Notes under the pieces: generated by a model
Told to the model about the DNA's origin: nothing
Seen by the model: the letters and a program-made list of their open reading frames with translations, nothing else
Database searches by the model: none
Position numbers and translations under genes: made by a program
Part shown: in pieces, positions 55,371-64,000 of the stretch
Layout of the letters: the number at the start of each line of letters is the position of its first letter
How positions within the stretch are numbered: position 1 is the first letter of the stretch
NCBI GenBank assembly: GCA_025765615.1
Contig: JAIVFJ010000037.1
Location: 124,001 to 188,000, forward strand
Reading direction: 5' to 3'
DNA length: 64,000 bases
Source of the DNA: Zopfochytrium polystomum
Lineage: Eukaryota; Chytridiomycota; Chytridiomycetes; Chytridiales; Chytridiaceae

Positions 55371-58300
55371 CTATGCAGTTGGTCCAGTGATATTGTACTT
55401 GAGGACGTTTTGGCTGACAGTGGCGTCCACTCCGTTCGCCTCCTGTCGCCGAATGCTCTTGTAATCACTGTTGGCTTCACCACACGATACAAGGATTAGG
55501 CCACTCTCCTTAATAGTCCGAATTAAGGCTGGCATCTGGATCTGTTGGCAGAGGTTTAGAGTACAAATATTGAGGCGAAGCCAGAGTGTTGGTTGTAGAG
55601 ACTGACACATACCAGTGGCTTTGCTTCGCAAATAACTCCCAGGAACTTGTTTCTTCCGTGCGAACCTCACTGCCTGCTTGATGGAAGTACACCTGCGGTC
55701 TGTTTCCCGAGAAGTCGGAATCCAATGAGCAGCTGACATACCAACCACACTGCCGAGGCCGTCACCAAACCCGCAGCGTGTGGCAAAGAAACACACCGTA
55801 GTTGGGTTGCTTCCAGGTGATGGCTGTGCAAACAGCAGGATTGAAAGATGAGAAAATAACTGGCCGCGAGGTGGCAGTGGTGTGGTCGTACACAGATGTG
55901 AGTACTCGGTCAACGAATTTGTTTACAGAGGGAACATCACAAATGTGCAGGCGCTCCCGCTGCCAGGGCGTGGGATATTGGAGATCGAGGCTGACACCAA
56001 TACGCGGTGGAAGATTCTGTTAACCGACCAAAGACAATGTTACTAAACCCCATTAACACACCCAATTATTCTCTCACAAACCTCCAGCAATTCATCCAGG
56101 GTGAAAAATGCATCAGCGATCACCCTGGGCAGTTCCGCACGGCTGGCCCGTAAGCCACCTTCCCCTGCCCTGAGGACAGGCTCAGATGACCAGAATCCAT
56201 CAGCACGACCATCAAATCCACTCATCAGACCATATTCCTGGCTACGACGCTGATGCTGGCTGTTTTCCTGTTTTTTGAGACCGGTCAAACAGTTTACGAG
56301 CTTGTGTATGGGTAAGGGAAGTTATAGGAAAGCCATGGGAGACTCTGCTGATGGAGCTGCCAGTTTCATCCTCTTCATCAAGGTCGAAGAGGTCCAGATA
56401 CCAAGAGTCATAGATAACTGGAACTCCATCCCTCGTCATCTGGACAGAAAGGTGGATGTATTTCTTCCGCCATTGAGGGGTAGCAGTGATAAGCGACTGA
56501 ATGCTGTTGTCGCCGTGGCCCTTTTTATCACTAACAACCTGAACAATGCAAAAAGTTTTAGGTTTTGTGCCACAATGCGCCAATGCGTGATCTTCATACC
56601 TTTGTGGACTTCCAATAAGTCTCGATTTTACCACCAATCTTCACCCCAGGATGATTTAAGGCTGACACAATTGAGAACCCAAAACTGAGCTCACCAACAA
56701 CCTTTAGGTGACTGTCAAAGAAAGGAGCCACAACTCTTTCTTCATCCCCACTCCCAGCGCCACCTTTTCCAATAGTGAATTGTGAGCTGAGCACTGCTGC
56801 GCGGCCAAGGATTTTGGTGCCAAAGGTCGGATAATTTCAAAGTAGAGGGAAAACTCCGCCAGGTTGTCCACAAGAACGTGTATGACTCCGAATCATCTGT
56901 TAGAGGAAGAATGACATTATAGGGGATAGAATCAGGCTTGCTGCTGATAACCAGGCGGTAGGATGAGAGCTTTTGAGAGCCAAAGAGCTGAAGGAGGATT
57001 AGAAAATCTTTGAAGAGGGCGTACCACCATACCTTGACTGGAGAGGAATTGAGAGAGTCAGCAAACCCATTCAGGTTGACCTCAACATAGTATTGCTTGT
57101 CGAGGTAGTTGTGCCCACTGTTTAAGGTTGTAAGAATCACTAATTGTTCACAAGAGACCAGAGAACTCAACTAAATGCGGAATGGGATCATTGGGGGTGG
57201 TAATGACAATGATGGGATCTCATCTAAGCTCATCTCAAATTCAAAACCGCCTGCAGCTGGTGTCACAACGGTGTTCTCTGAGAACAATGCACTTGGCGCC
57301 ATGGGCTGCAGGGGAATGTCCATGGGAAGTGCGTCTGCAGTCCCACGATCAGCTAACATGATTGGTCCATCACTGCCGAGGCTACTGACACTAAGATCCG
57401 AGCTGTCCACTGCCATTGCAGTGGCACCACTGCTGGTTATTATAGGAATGCCAACCACTGCAGACAAGGAACCAAGCGATGACGACAAGGCCGGGGAAGC
57501 TGAAGTGACAGTCGCAGCAGCAGTGGGAGATAACGCAGAACCTGGTGACTTCATCACTGGCTGTGAAATTTCCAACAGCTTAGCCACATCGACATGACCG
57601 TGGTAGAGCGCATAGGTCCAAGGCAACCAGCCATCCTCATCTGTGACATCAACGCGGCAGTGGGCATCAAGAAGTACTTTAACACAGGAGATATGACCTT
57701 CAGACGCTGCGAAAAATATTGGGGTCCATCCACTGTAGCTGTCTGTCTCATTAACATCTGCACCACTGCGAATGAGTAGGGCGCACAACTCTGCATGGCC
57801 TTCACGTGCCGTTAGATGAAGGGAGGGAAGATTGTTACCCTCTGTGATTTGCTGAGGGTGAGCAGACGAGGCTGGCGTGGTGGCATTGTGCAACGATGCG
57901 CCTTTTTCCAAAAGCAAGGTAGCGATGGCAAGGTGCCCGTATTGGCAAGCAAGAGAGAGGGGGTTCAGTGTCGTTGCTGCAGGCGGATCTAAGGCAACAC
58001 CGTGCTGGAGAAGCAGCTGGACACACTTAGTGTGTCCGCCAATGATTGCATATGTCAAAGGTGTATTGTCGTCCACATCGACAGCTGAAGCAGCAGCTGC
58101 ACTCGAGTACTGGGACAACAGGAATAAGAGACAGTCACTGTGGCCATACATAGCAGCGTAATGGATCCCGTAGCGATCATAAATGTCAACAGCGTCAATA
58201 TTAGCCTTCCCACGTGAGATAGCAAGGGTCAGAACATCAAGCCTGCCATGAATAGCAGCTTCATGTATACAGGTACGGTTACTGATGTCGTCCATGAAGT

Positions 58301-59453
58301 CACAATTAATAGTTACATCTTCAGAATCAAAAAGAGCTGAAAGCATGTCAATTGGTCCTTCATCACATGCCCGAAGAAAAACGCGAGAAAGGAGCTCTGG
58401 ATCCTCTTCGCGGAGCGAGCTGGCACTTGTTCCAGATTTGTGCGTAAACTTTTTCAAGCTATCCTTCAGGTAGTCAACACGGCTCTCAGTGATTGCAGAG
58501 AGAAAATCATTCTCTGCTTCCATCAACGGATCCCAACTCCGCTGTTGTGGTTGGAGTGGTTCGACCGTGATTTTTATTGGTATTGAATCTGTTCGTGACT
58601 GTGCGGCGTCCAGGAGTGCGTCGAGTTCGGCAATATTCATAGTTACAACATCTGTGAGCTCCGTCAACACGTCCCGGTTAAAGCATGGCTGGATCACCAC
58701 TTGGCGCGACAAGTAAAACTCCTTAGTCGTTGACTTGGCCCGTTTGTCCCACTTCTTCAGAATTTTTGTGAAGCCTGTCGCATTAATCTCAACATAGCTT
58801 TGCAACTTCGCAAGATCGCGTTGGAACTGAAGGAATGCTTCCCTCAGTGATTCAAGGTTGGAGCTGGTTTTTATGGCAACACTTCTGCTCTGAAGAATAC
58901 GCTTTTTGTCGAGGAGTGATCGCTGACGAACCTTGAACTCTTGCTCTTTTTGTAGGTAAAATGAGTTGACCTGGGAACAAAAAATGGAAAAACAAGTCAA
59001 TTTGCAATTTGCTTCGAGGAACGCAGCCAGCTGTTCAACGTAGACCATGTAGCAATCAAGATGGCACACAATCAAGTGTACCATGGAACAGTGAGGTCAA
59101 TCAGAAGCACCAACCTTCTCAAGTTCTCGTTCTAGTTTGAAAAAGAATGCTGTCTTGAGTGCCTGAAACTGCCTGGTGGTGTCTGCATGGTTGCTGTTTG
59201 TCGAACTACTGACAATCGAGATAGTTGTCTGGGAATGAGAGTGCGAAGATGGAGTAAGAGCCTCAACGGAATTTATGATCTTCTTGAGAGCCTTGTAGTT
59301 TAAGTGATGTGCGCCGCCCCATTCCGATTGCTGGCTCTGGATATACTTGCCAAACTACAGGGGAACCGAGGAAAGCCGCGGGAAGTCGTTGAGAGTCAGC
59401 AACCGCAAAAAGTACGAGAAACTCATGCACTAGATAAAGCAGCCTACCTTCAT
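55371..59453 (-). CDS. PHO81: PHO81-like SPX-ankyrin-GDPD protein, six introns, five one-base frameshifts
   Basis: In budding yeast Pho81 inhibits the Pho80-Pho85 kinase in phosphate signalling; SPX domains bind inositol pyrophosphates. Exons: 59453-59448 (Met-Lys), 59354-59115, 58970-57172, 57117-56600, 56538-56082, 56016-55613, 55541-55371; all introns are GT-AG, 54-144 nt. SPX is residues 1 to about 200 (MKFGKYIQSQQ, YKALKK, LKKWDK), six or seven ankyrin repeats about 280-560, then a Ser/Pro linker, PPPMIPFRIYGHNYLD and a GDPD-like domain (TRDGVPVIY without the catalytic His, VIFSSFNP, ALIRTIKESGLIL). After allowing for indels near 56875, 56829, 56273, 55788 and 55651, all exons join in frame to about 1197 residues. 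All five are in homopolymers, so they may be assembly errors or recent decay. Confidence 0.88.
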
Positions 59454-60556
59454 GTCGCAAATGCAGATGAACTAACAAACAATCAATCGAAAATGGTTTC
59501 GCTCTGCTTGAAGTCTGCGTAGTGGCTTTGCTTGCCAGCTGCTGGAGAGAGAAGCAAGACCAAGAGGCCGAAGAGAATGGCAGTGACGTCTGGGGATCGC
59601 GCGAAGTCGACGCGGTTTGGACTTGGTTTGGATCGACTTTCTGAAATCGATTCGTGCGCTCGTGTGATCAACTAACAAACGGATCAAGGCCGGACGAAAC
59701 GATCGCGGCTGATTTTTCTGCAAAGATCGACAACGCGGGTCCGCTTGCAGCTGTAAGAGGATAGCAGCCCAAGACACCCACACAGCGCCGGACCGATCTC
59801 TTCTTCTTGGGTCGATGGATTTGGTCAGGGAAGATTTGGCGGCCGCTAAGAGCAATCCCCCCGCACGGACGCCAACCGGCTGCGGCTGGTCTCGGCCCGG
59901 GCGATTACGGCAACGTCGTGGGCGCGAGCACGGTCTTCTGTCGAGGTGTGCGACTTGGAGTCTGGTCTGGGGCTTGGTTTGGTTCGACTCTGTGAAATCG
60001 ATTGGTGTGGGCTCGTGCGTTCTGCGTTGCAGGCTGATTGGCCGGCCACCCCGACAACAACGATCACGTGACGGAGGAAGGGCCAACAAGGAATGAAGCT
60101 GCTGAAGGCGGAGCCAAACTGCCAGTATGCGGGCGCTGGCGGTTTACGCTGAGCTTGGCACGCTTTCAACAGTCGTCGTATTCTGCACAATTTCTTCTGC
60201 TTCGAATATGTGAAATCACCCCAGCAGCCGGCAATCGGAACGTTTTATAAATGCCTTGTGTCTGAGTGAGCTGGAAACCCCGCCTTATCGCCCAACTATT
60301 TCCAGTACTCTTCTTTGAAGAAACTTTTGACGCCATGATCAATCCCCTTTCTCCGCCAGCTCCCGCCGGACACCGGTGCATGCAGCACGATCGGTAGTTC
60401 ACTGGGCGTGGTCGGCGTGCAGGTCGCTATGCCATATGTTGCTCACGGCGATAATAGGGTTCGACACGGAAGACGCGGTGACCTTGTTTCAGACCCTGTC
60501 AAGAAGCGGCAGCAGCCGCCGAAGAGGATAAAGCTTCGGAGCCAACACACTACCAT
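59454..60556. other. Upstream region of the PHO81-like gene
   Basis: About 1.1 kb. Overlapping frames exist on both strands but none has a domain. Two diverged direct copies of a segment of about 60 bp (GGTTTGG...TCGACT...GAAATCGATT...GCTCGTG) lie at about 59618-59670 and 59965-60018. A promoter for the minus-strand gene must lie here, but no clear TATA element was identified. Confidence 0.5.
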
Positions 60557-60602
60557 ATGAGACCTCGCCCTCGCACTGCTTCCGGGTCTAGCCCACACAG
60601 CG

Positions 60603-61682
60603 ATGCTAAACGGGCTGTGGCCAAGTCGATTAGTCCAGCCAAGTCGATTAGTCCAGATTTACTTCCTTTTGCGCAGGTCAGCCCAACGATATTCATTTCG
60701 GAGCCTGCTGCGCGAACTCCGCCCAACACAACCGACCGCCCTCACCTCAACACAAACCAAACTCGCCTCATCCTCAACCGCAGACTCTCTAGACCTTGTG
60801 GTGGCCCTGCGCTTTCTACTGTCCGCGCCGGGTCGACGTCCCAACGCGGGTCGACGCGAGCGTCCTACTTCTCTACCTTATACCGGGAACGAGCCTCAGA
60901 CAAGGCGCAGACTCGACGCCCAGAACAAACCATTCGCGCAACCGCTGCCGCCACTGCCGTTCCTCCCGTCCCCCGGGGCACGCAACGCGTCCACGAGCTC
61001 CGCTTCGTCGCCGCCAAAGCATCGTCCGCATGGCGTCTCGCCTGCCCCGTCACCTCTTGCTTTCTCCGACAACGTCGCGCGCCGACGGTCCGCATCAGTG
61101 TCCGGTCGCCGTGTCTGCCCGACCGCCGTTGCTGTTCTTGAACCCGCCCGCGTCGGTGGTAGCGCCACATCGGCGTGGGTGTGCCCAGAAAGCAATGATG
61201 AAAACTGCTGTGAAGCCCAGCTGAGCGGAAAGCTGCAGGTGGCTGCGGCAGTCATGTCCGTGGATATCCCTGTCTTTTGGCATCCCGTTTGTGAAATCCC
61301 GTTCACATCCCTGCTCATCGACCCTCGTACACACACAACAATCGTACAGCGGACCGTTCCTGATGAGCTCCTGCTTCTGCTCCGTGAAGTTTGCGGATGT
61401 CGTGCGAGCACCCTCGCCCTGCAGCACCAGCGGCAGTCGGGCTGGCGAGCGCAGTCACTGAAGCACCCGCCTCCACACAAATTATCGTATTGGCATCTCC
61501 AGTTACCATTTTACATGAAAATGGGACCAACTGGAACAAGAAGAATGCGATTTAACGGACCAGAATCAACGAAAATGGTATCTCTGGACCCCGAGAAATG
61601 GAGCCAAAATTGGACTTTCTCGGTCCCTGAAAGAATAAATCAAAAAATGAGTGTTTTTCCGACCAGAGTCTCGGCCCCATAG
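60603..61682 (+). CDS. Possible Pro/Ser-rich hypothetical protein
   Basis: An open frame of 359 codons in GC-rich DNA. The middle is disordered and rich in Pro, Ser and Arg (LPPLPFLPSPGARNAS, RRRSASVSGRR), a composition common in regulatory fungal proteins. No domain is recognised. Other frames in the same place are also long (for example 60557-61141), because GC-rich DNA has few stops, so the choice of frame is weak. An inverted repeat (GGACCCCGAGAAA ... TTTCTCGGTCC) near its 3' end suggests that the last 100 bp may not be coding. Confidence 0.3.
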   Translation: MLNGLWPSRLVQPSRLVQIYFLLRRSAQRYSFRSLLRELRPTQPTALTSTQTKLASSSTADSLDLVVALRFLLSAPGRRPNAGRRERPTSLPYTGNEPQTRRRLDAQNKPFAQPLPPLPFLPSPGARNASTSSASSPPKHRPHGVSPAPSPLAFSDNVARRRSASVSGRRVCPTAVAVLEPARVGGSATSAWVCPESNDENCCEAQLSGKLQVAAAVMSVDIPVFWHPVCEIPFTSLLIDPRTHTTIVQRTVPDELLLLLREVCGCRASTLALQHQRQSGWRAQSLKHPPPHKLSYWHLQLPFYMKMGPTGTRRMRFNGPESTKMVSLDPEKWSQNWTFSVPERINQKMSVFPTRVSAP

Positions 61683-62279
61683 TGCGTGTGAATGATGCTC
61701 AATAGTCACTTTTGGAAAAGGCGCCACAATCTAGCCGCAGATAAGGTTTTGGCGCCAAGCGCGGCCTAATATATGGTGAATGAAAATTGAGTTCGGGCAG
61801 GGGGCATGAGTCCTCAATGGAATCACTACTACGTTTCACCCCCTGCAAAATGTGCTCCCAAGTCTTGTTAGCGTCGCCAGAGTATCATCTTAACATCCGG
61901 TAACCGCTGGGAAAAATCCTCAAGTATTGGATAAGGCAACCTCGGTGCACACCAATGCGTACCGCGCTCTTAAGGATGCTCTCTAAAACCGTGAGACTCT
62001 ACGATCCCCAACTGTTTGAAAAATGCTGCTGTTTTGTCTGGCACTGAAAGGGCTGAACACTGGCGATCACCGCCCACTCCAGCACTTGGCAATGGAAATT
62101 GTAGAAACTATTATTTCAATGAGGCCCAACGGACAAGTTTCAACAAAGGATCAAAGAACGACAGGTTGCCTTTCTTCCAATATGACCCGCGCAATTAGAC
62201 CGCAAAATACAAAATGAAGATGGTAGCACACATTGGAGGACGAGAAAGGAATTAGGAAAGAAAGTTCGCGAAAATTGAA
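61683..62279. other. Intergenic region
   Basis: About 600 bp with no supported gene. It should contain the 3' end and terminator of the minus-strand DOMON-b561 gene; no clear polyadenylation signal was picked out. Confidence 0.5.
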
Positions 62280-64000
62280 TCACTTTGGCGCAGAGGCCCG
62301 CACTGCGGTTCCTTCCTCCACCTTGTCTGCAGTCGAAGGCGTAGATCCAGCTACATGATGAACAACACCAAATCGCCACTGGCCGAGTGCAAAAACAATA
62401 ACAACAACAGCAATCCATAGCCAGTAGAGTACCATCACGACAACTGACGTGCTGTACAAGACCAAGCCCAAGTAGAGCTCAATCACTGCGAGAAGCACAG
62501 TAGATCGCCCAACCCACCAATGAAGCTGGTCCCACCACGGGATGGCAGTTCGGTCAGGCTTCCATAGTCCATTGCTAATGTAACCGAGAATGACCTGCGC
62601 CGGAAGAAGCGCAAGCGAAAGAGCCACACCAATTGGCCGATGTGCGCTGTCCTTCTGGGACAGGAACCGATTGGGTGTGCCATTGGGCAGCGAGAGCTCG
62701 ACGAAGAGCAAACCGAGGATGGTGAATGCGACGGTACCGACACCAAGGCTCGCTAAGTGGATGCGGTACCAATTGTGACCCAGCTGATTCTTAAGGTAGC
62801 GCGCAGTGAATATGCCAACTGCCGGGAAGACAGCCCAGGCCAAGAAGAGCATCACGCCGTGAAGGGTAAGCAGTGTGTCGCGCGATAGCGACGTTGGATA
62901 GCCTGCGCTGACAGCTTCACCATTACTGGTGGTTCCGGCGGTAGACAGGTCAAGTGCAAACGAGCCGTAAGCGTCATGTTCAACAATTGACGAGGACGAA
63001 GAGGCTGGGTTGGCAGGGGCCTTGCTGGAGAAGGCATAGATAAACTTCGTAGAACCGCCTGAGGAAATCGGAGAGTCGGCGGTGCGGTTGAACGAAAAGG
63101 CAATTTTCGCCGCGTTGTCGACAGTAAGATTCGTTGAAGTTGCCGTCGGGATGGATGGCAACAGAGTAAATGTGCTCGGCACGACGGTTGGGTCATCATG
63201 GCCGGAAGCGGTTCGCTGGGAGAGGGTAACGTTTGCACCATTATTATAACCGACATACATGACGGCACCGCTCATGATCGTGGAGCCAATGCCTATGCCA
63301 ACCCAACCTGGAGAGCGGGAGGTGACGGTAAAAGTAACGACATTGGCAGCGAAATCCCTCTGACCATGGACGCAAAAAGTGTTGGTCGGGTCGCAAAATG
63401 ATGCGACGCAGATGCCGCTTGACGGTACGGTGGCGGCCGTCACATTCTGGGTGGAGGTGGGCGAGGGGATCGGTGAAGCGGAAGATGTCATAGAAGAAGG
63501 TGAAGTCGTCGTTGAGATTACAGAAGTAGTCGCTGCAACGTTGGTCGAAGAAGAAGTAGTCTTCGGCGGTTCCGAAGGAGTGAAATCCAAGCTGAAGTAT
63601 CCGTAGCTGTCGTGCTCTCTAATGGATGCCGAAGTGCTCCCAGGGTTTGAAGGCCGCGACCCTGAAACAGCCCAGATGAAGGAAGATCCAATTCCATCCA
63701 TGGACCTGCTGAACGAGACGCTAACAGAGCCAGCAACCTGCGCGGTGCTGGGTGTGGAAACTATAGAAAACGAGTTGCCAACAACGCTCGGGTCGTAGTG
63801 GCCACCGCCCTGACGCTGTGAAAGGGTGGTTCCTCCGTTCCCGTCGGCGTAGGCCACAAACATTGTGGACCCCGCCATGCGGGAGCCAGTGCCGAAGGCG
63901 ACCCATCCGGACGTGGACGAGGAGAGGGTGAAGGTGATCGTGTTGGCGCGGACGTCGCGTTCGCCGGAGACGCAGATGGTCCCGCCGTTGCACCAGGAGT
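62280..64000 (-). CDS. Tandem DOMON / cytochrome b561 membrane protein, 5' end outside window
   Basis: The frame runs from the right edge to TGA at 62280-62282, about 573 residues without an intron. Two DOMON domains (b-type haem or sugar binding, extracellular side) each carry a GW-V-(G/A) strand, a Met-containing loop (GSRMAGSTMF, GSTIMSGAVMY), an LSQR strand and an EHD(S/A)YG motif. A Ser/Thr-rich linker separates them. The C-terminus is a cytochrome b561 module with five or six membrane helices and four His in the expected places (LTLHGVML, YRIHLAS, SAHRPIG, QLHWWVG). Such proteins move electrons across membranes, for example in iron or copper reduction. The signal peptide is not in the window. 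Confidence 0.9.
   Translation of the reverse strand, partial: SWCNGGTICVSGERDVRANTITFTLSSSTSGWVAFGTGSRMAGSTMFVAYADGNGGTTLSQRQGGGHYDPSVVGNSFSIVSTPSTAQVAGSVSVSFSRSMDGIGSSFIWAVSGSRPSNPGSTSASIREHDSYGYFSLDFTPSEPPKTTSSSTNVAATTSVISTTTSPSSMTSSASPIPSPTSTQNVTAATVPSSGICVASFCDPTNTFCVHGQRDFAANVVTFTVTSRSPGWVGIGIGSTIMSGAVMYVGYNNGANVTLSQRTASGHDDPTVVPSTFTLLPSIPTATSTNLTVDNAAKIAFSFNRTADSPISSGGSTKFIYAFSSKAPANPASSSSSIVEHDAYGSFALDLSTAGTTSNGEAVSAGYPTSLSRDTLLTLHGVMLFLAWAVFPAVGIFTARYLKNQLGHNWYRIHLASLGVGTVAFTILGLLFVELSLPNGTPNRFLSQKDSAHRPIGVALSLALLPAQVILGYISNGLWKPDRTAIPWWDQLHWWVGRSTVLLAVIELYLGLVLYSTSVVVMVLYWLWIAVVVIVFALGQWRFGVVHHVAGSTPSTADKVEEGTAVRASAPK

Noticed and set aside
55542..55725. Minus-strand frame of about 71 codons overlapping the end of the PHO81-like gene
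   Set aside because: It is an intron read in another frame; GTATGT to CAACAG splicing restores the GDPD-like sequence.
59472..60089. 205-codon minus-strand frame upstream of the PHO81-like gene
   Set aside because: It is Arg/Ser-rich low-complexity translation of GC-rich DNA spanning a diverged direct repeat. The PHO81-like start is at the MK exon, 59453-59448.

Overview
The window is eukaryotic and most likely fungal. The right end carries a PHO81-type protein (SPX, ankyrin repeats, glycerophosphodiester phosphodiesterase-like domain) split by six short GT-AG introns, and a tandem-DOMON/cytochrome b561 membrane protein. Both architectures are common in fungi. The variety of retroelements, the piggyBac remnant and the LINE fragment would fit an early-diverging (chytrid-like) fungus, but that placement is inference. 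I saw no rRNA, no complete tRNA and no CRISPR array.

Bases 1 to about 52,150 are a nest of retrotransposons with no host gene that I can recognise. Four Ty1/copia-type families can be told apart. Family A (minus strand) has LTRs of about 1.2 kb (TG...CA) and one uninterrupted gag-pol frame. Family B (plus strand, 24663-31179) has 239-bp LTRs. C (plus strand) is a decayed relative of B. D (minus strand, 6264-12743 and 13984-17448) is a defective relative of B. Five-base target duplications order the insertions. C is interrupted by an outer A element (GCCAC, 22629-51361). That A element is interrupted by B (AGTCC) and by a tandem A block (AAGGA, 32852-46970). D1 lies inside an older A copy (CTTTC). 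Several LTRs have flanks that do not pair, which fits repeated LTR-LTR recombination between neighbours. A LINE endonuclease fragment lies between two plus-oriented A LTRs at the left edge.

The most unusual signal is an insert of about 500 bp that splits integrase from reverse transcriptase in B, C, D1 and D2. It has a GT donor, a branch-point-like CTAA(C/T) and an AG acceptor, and joins the two pol halves in phase 0 in both B and C. Its interior has conserved blocks and at least one stem with a compensatory base-pair change, so it may be a structured RNA as well as an intron. D1 is also notable: its LTRs look identical and its target duplication is perfect although its interior is defective, and it carries two four-unit heat-shock-element arrays.

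From 52,150 to 64,000 the sequence becomes host-like: degraded unassigned DNA, an (AG)n tract, a cluster of GC-rich hairpins, the C-terminal remnant of a piggyBac transposase, the PHO81-like gene (minus), a possible Pro/Ser-rich reading frame (plus), and the DOMON-b561 gene (minus, running off the right edge). The PHO81-like gene should act in phosphate/inositol-pyrophosphate sensing, but its 3' half has five one-base homopolymer indels.
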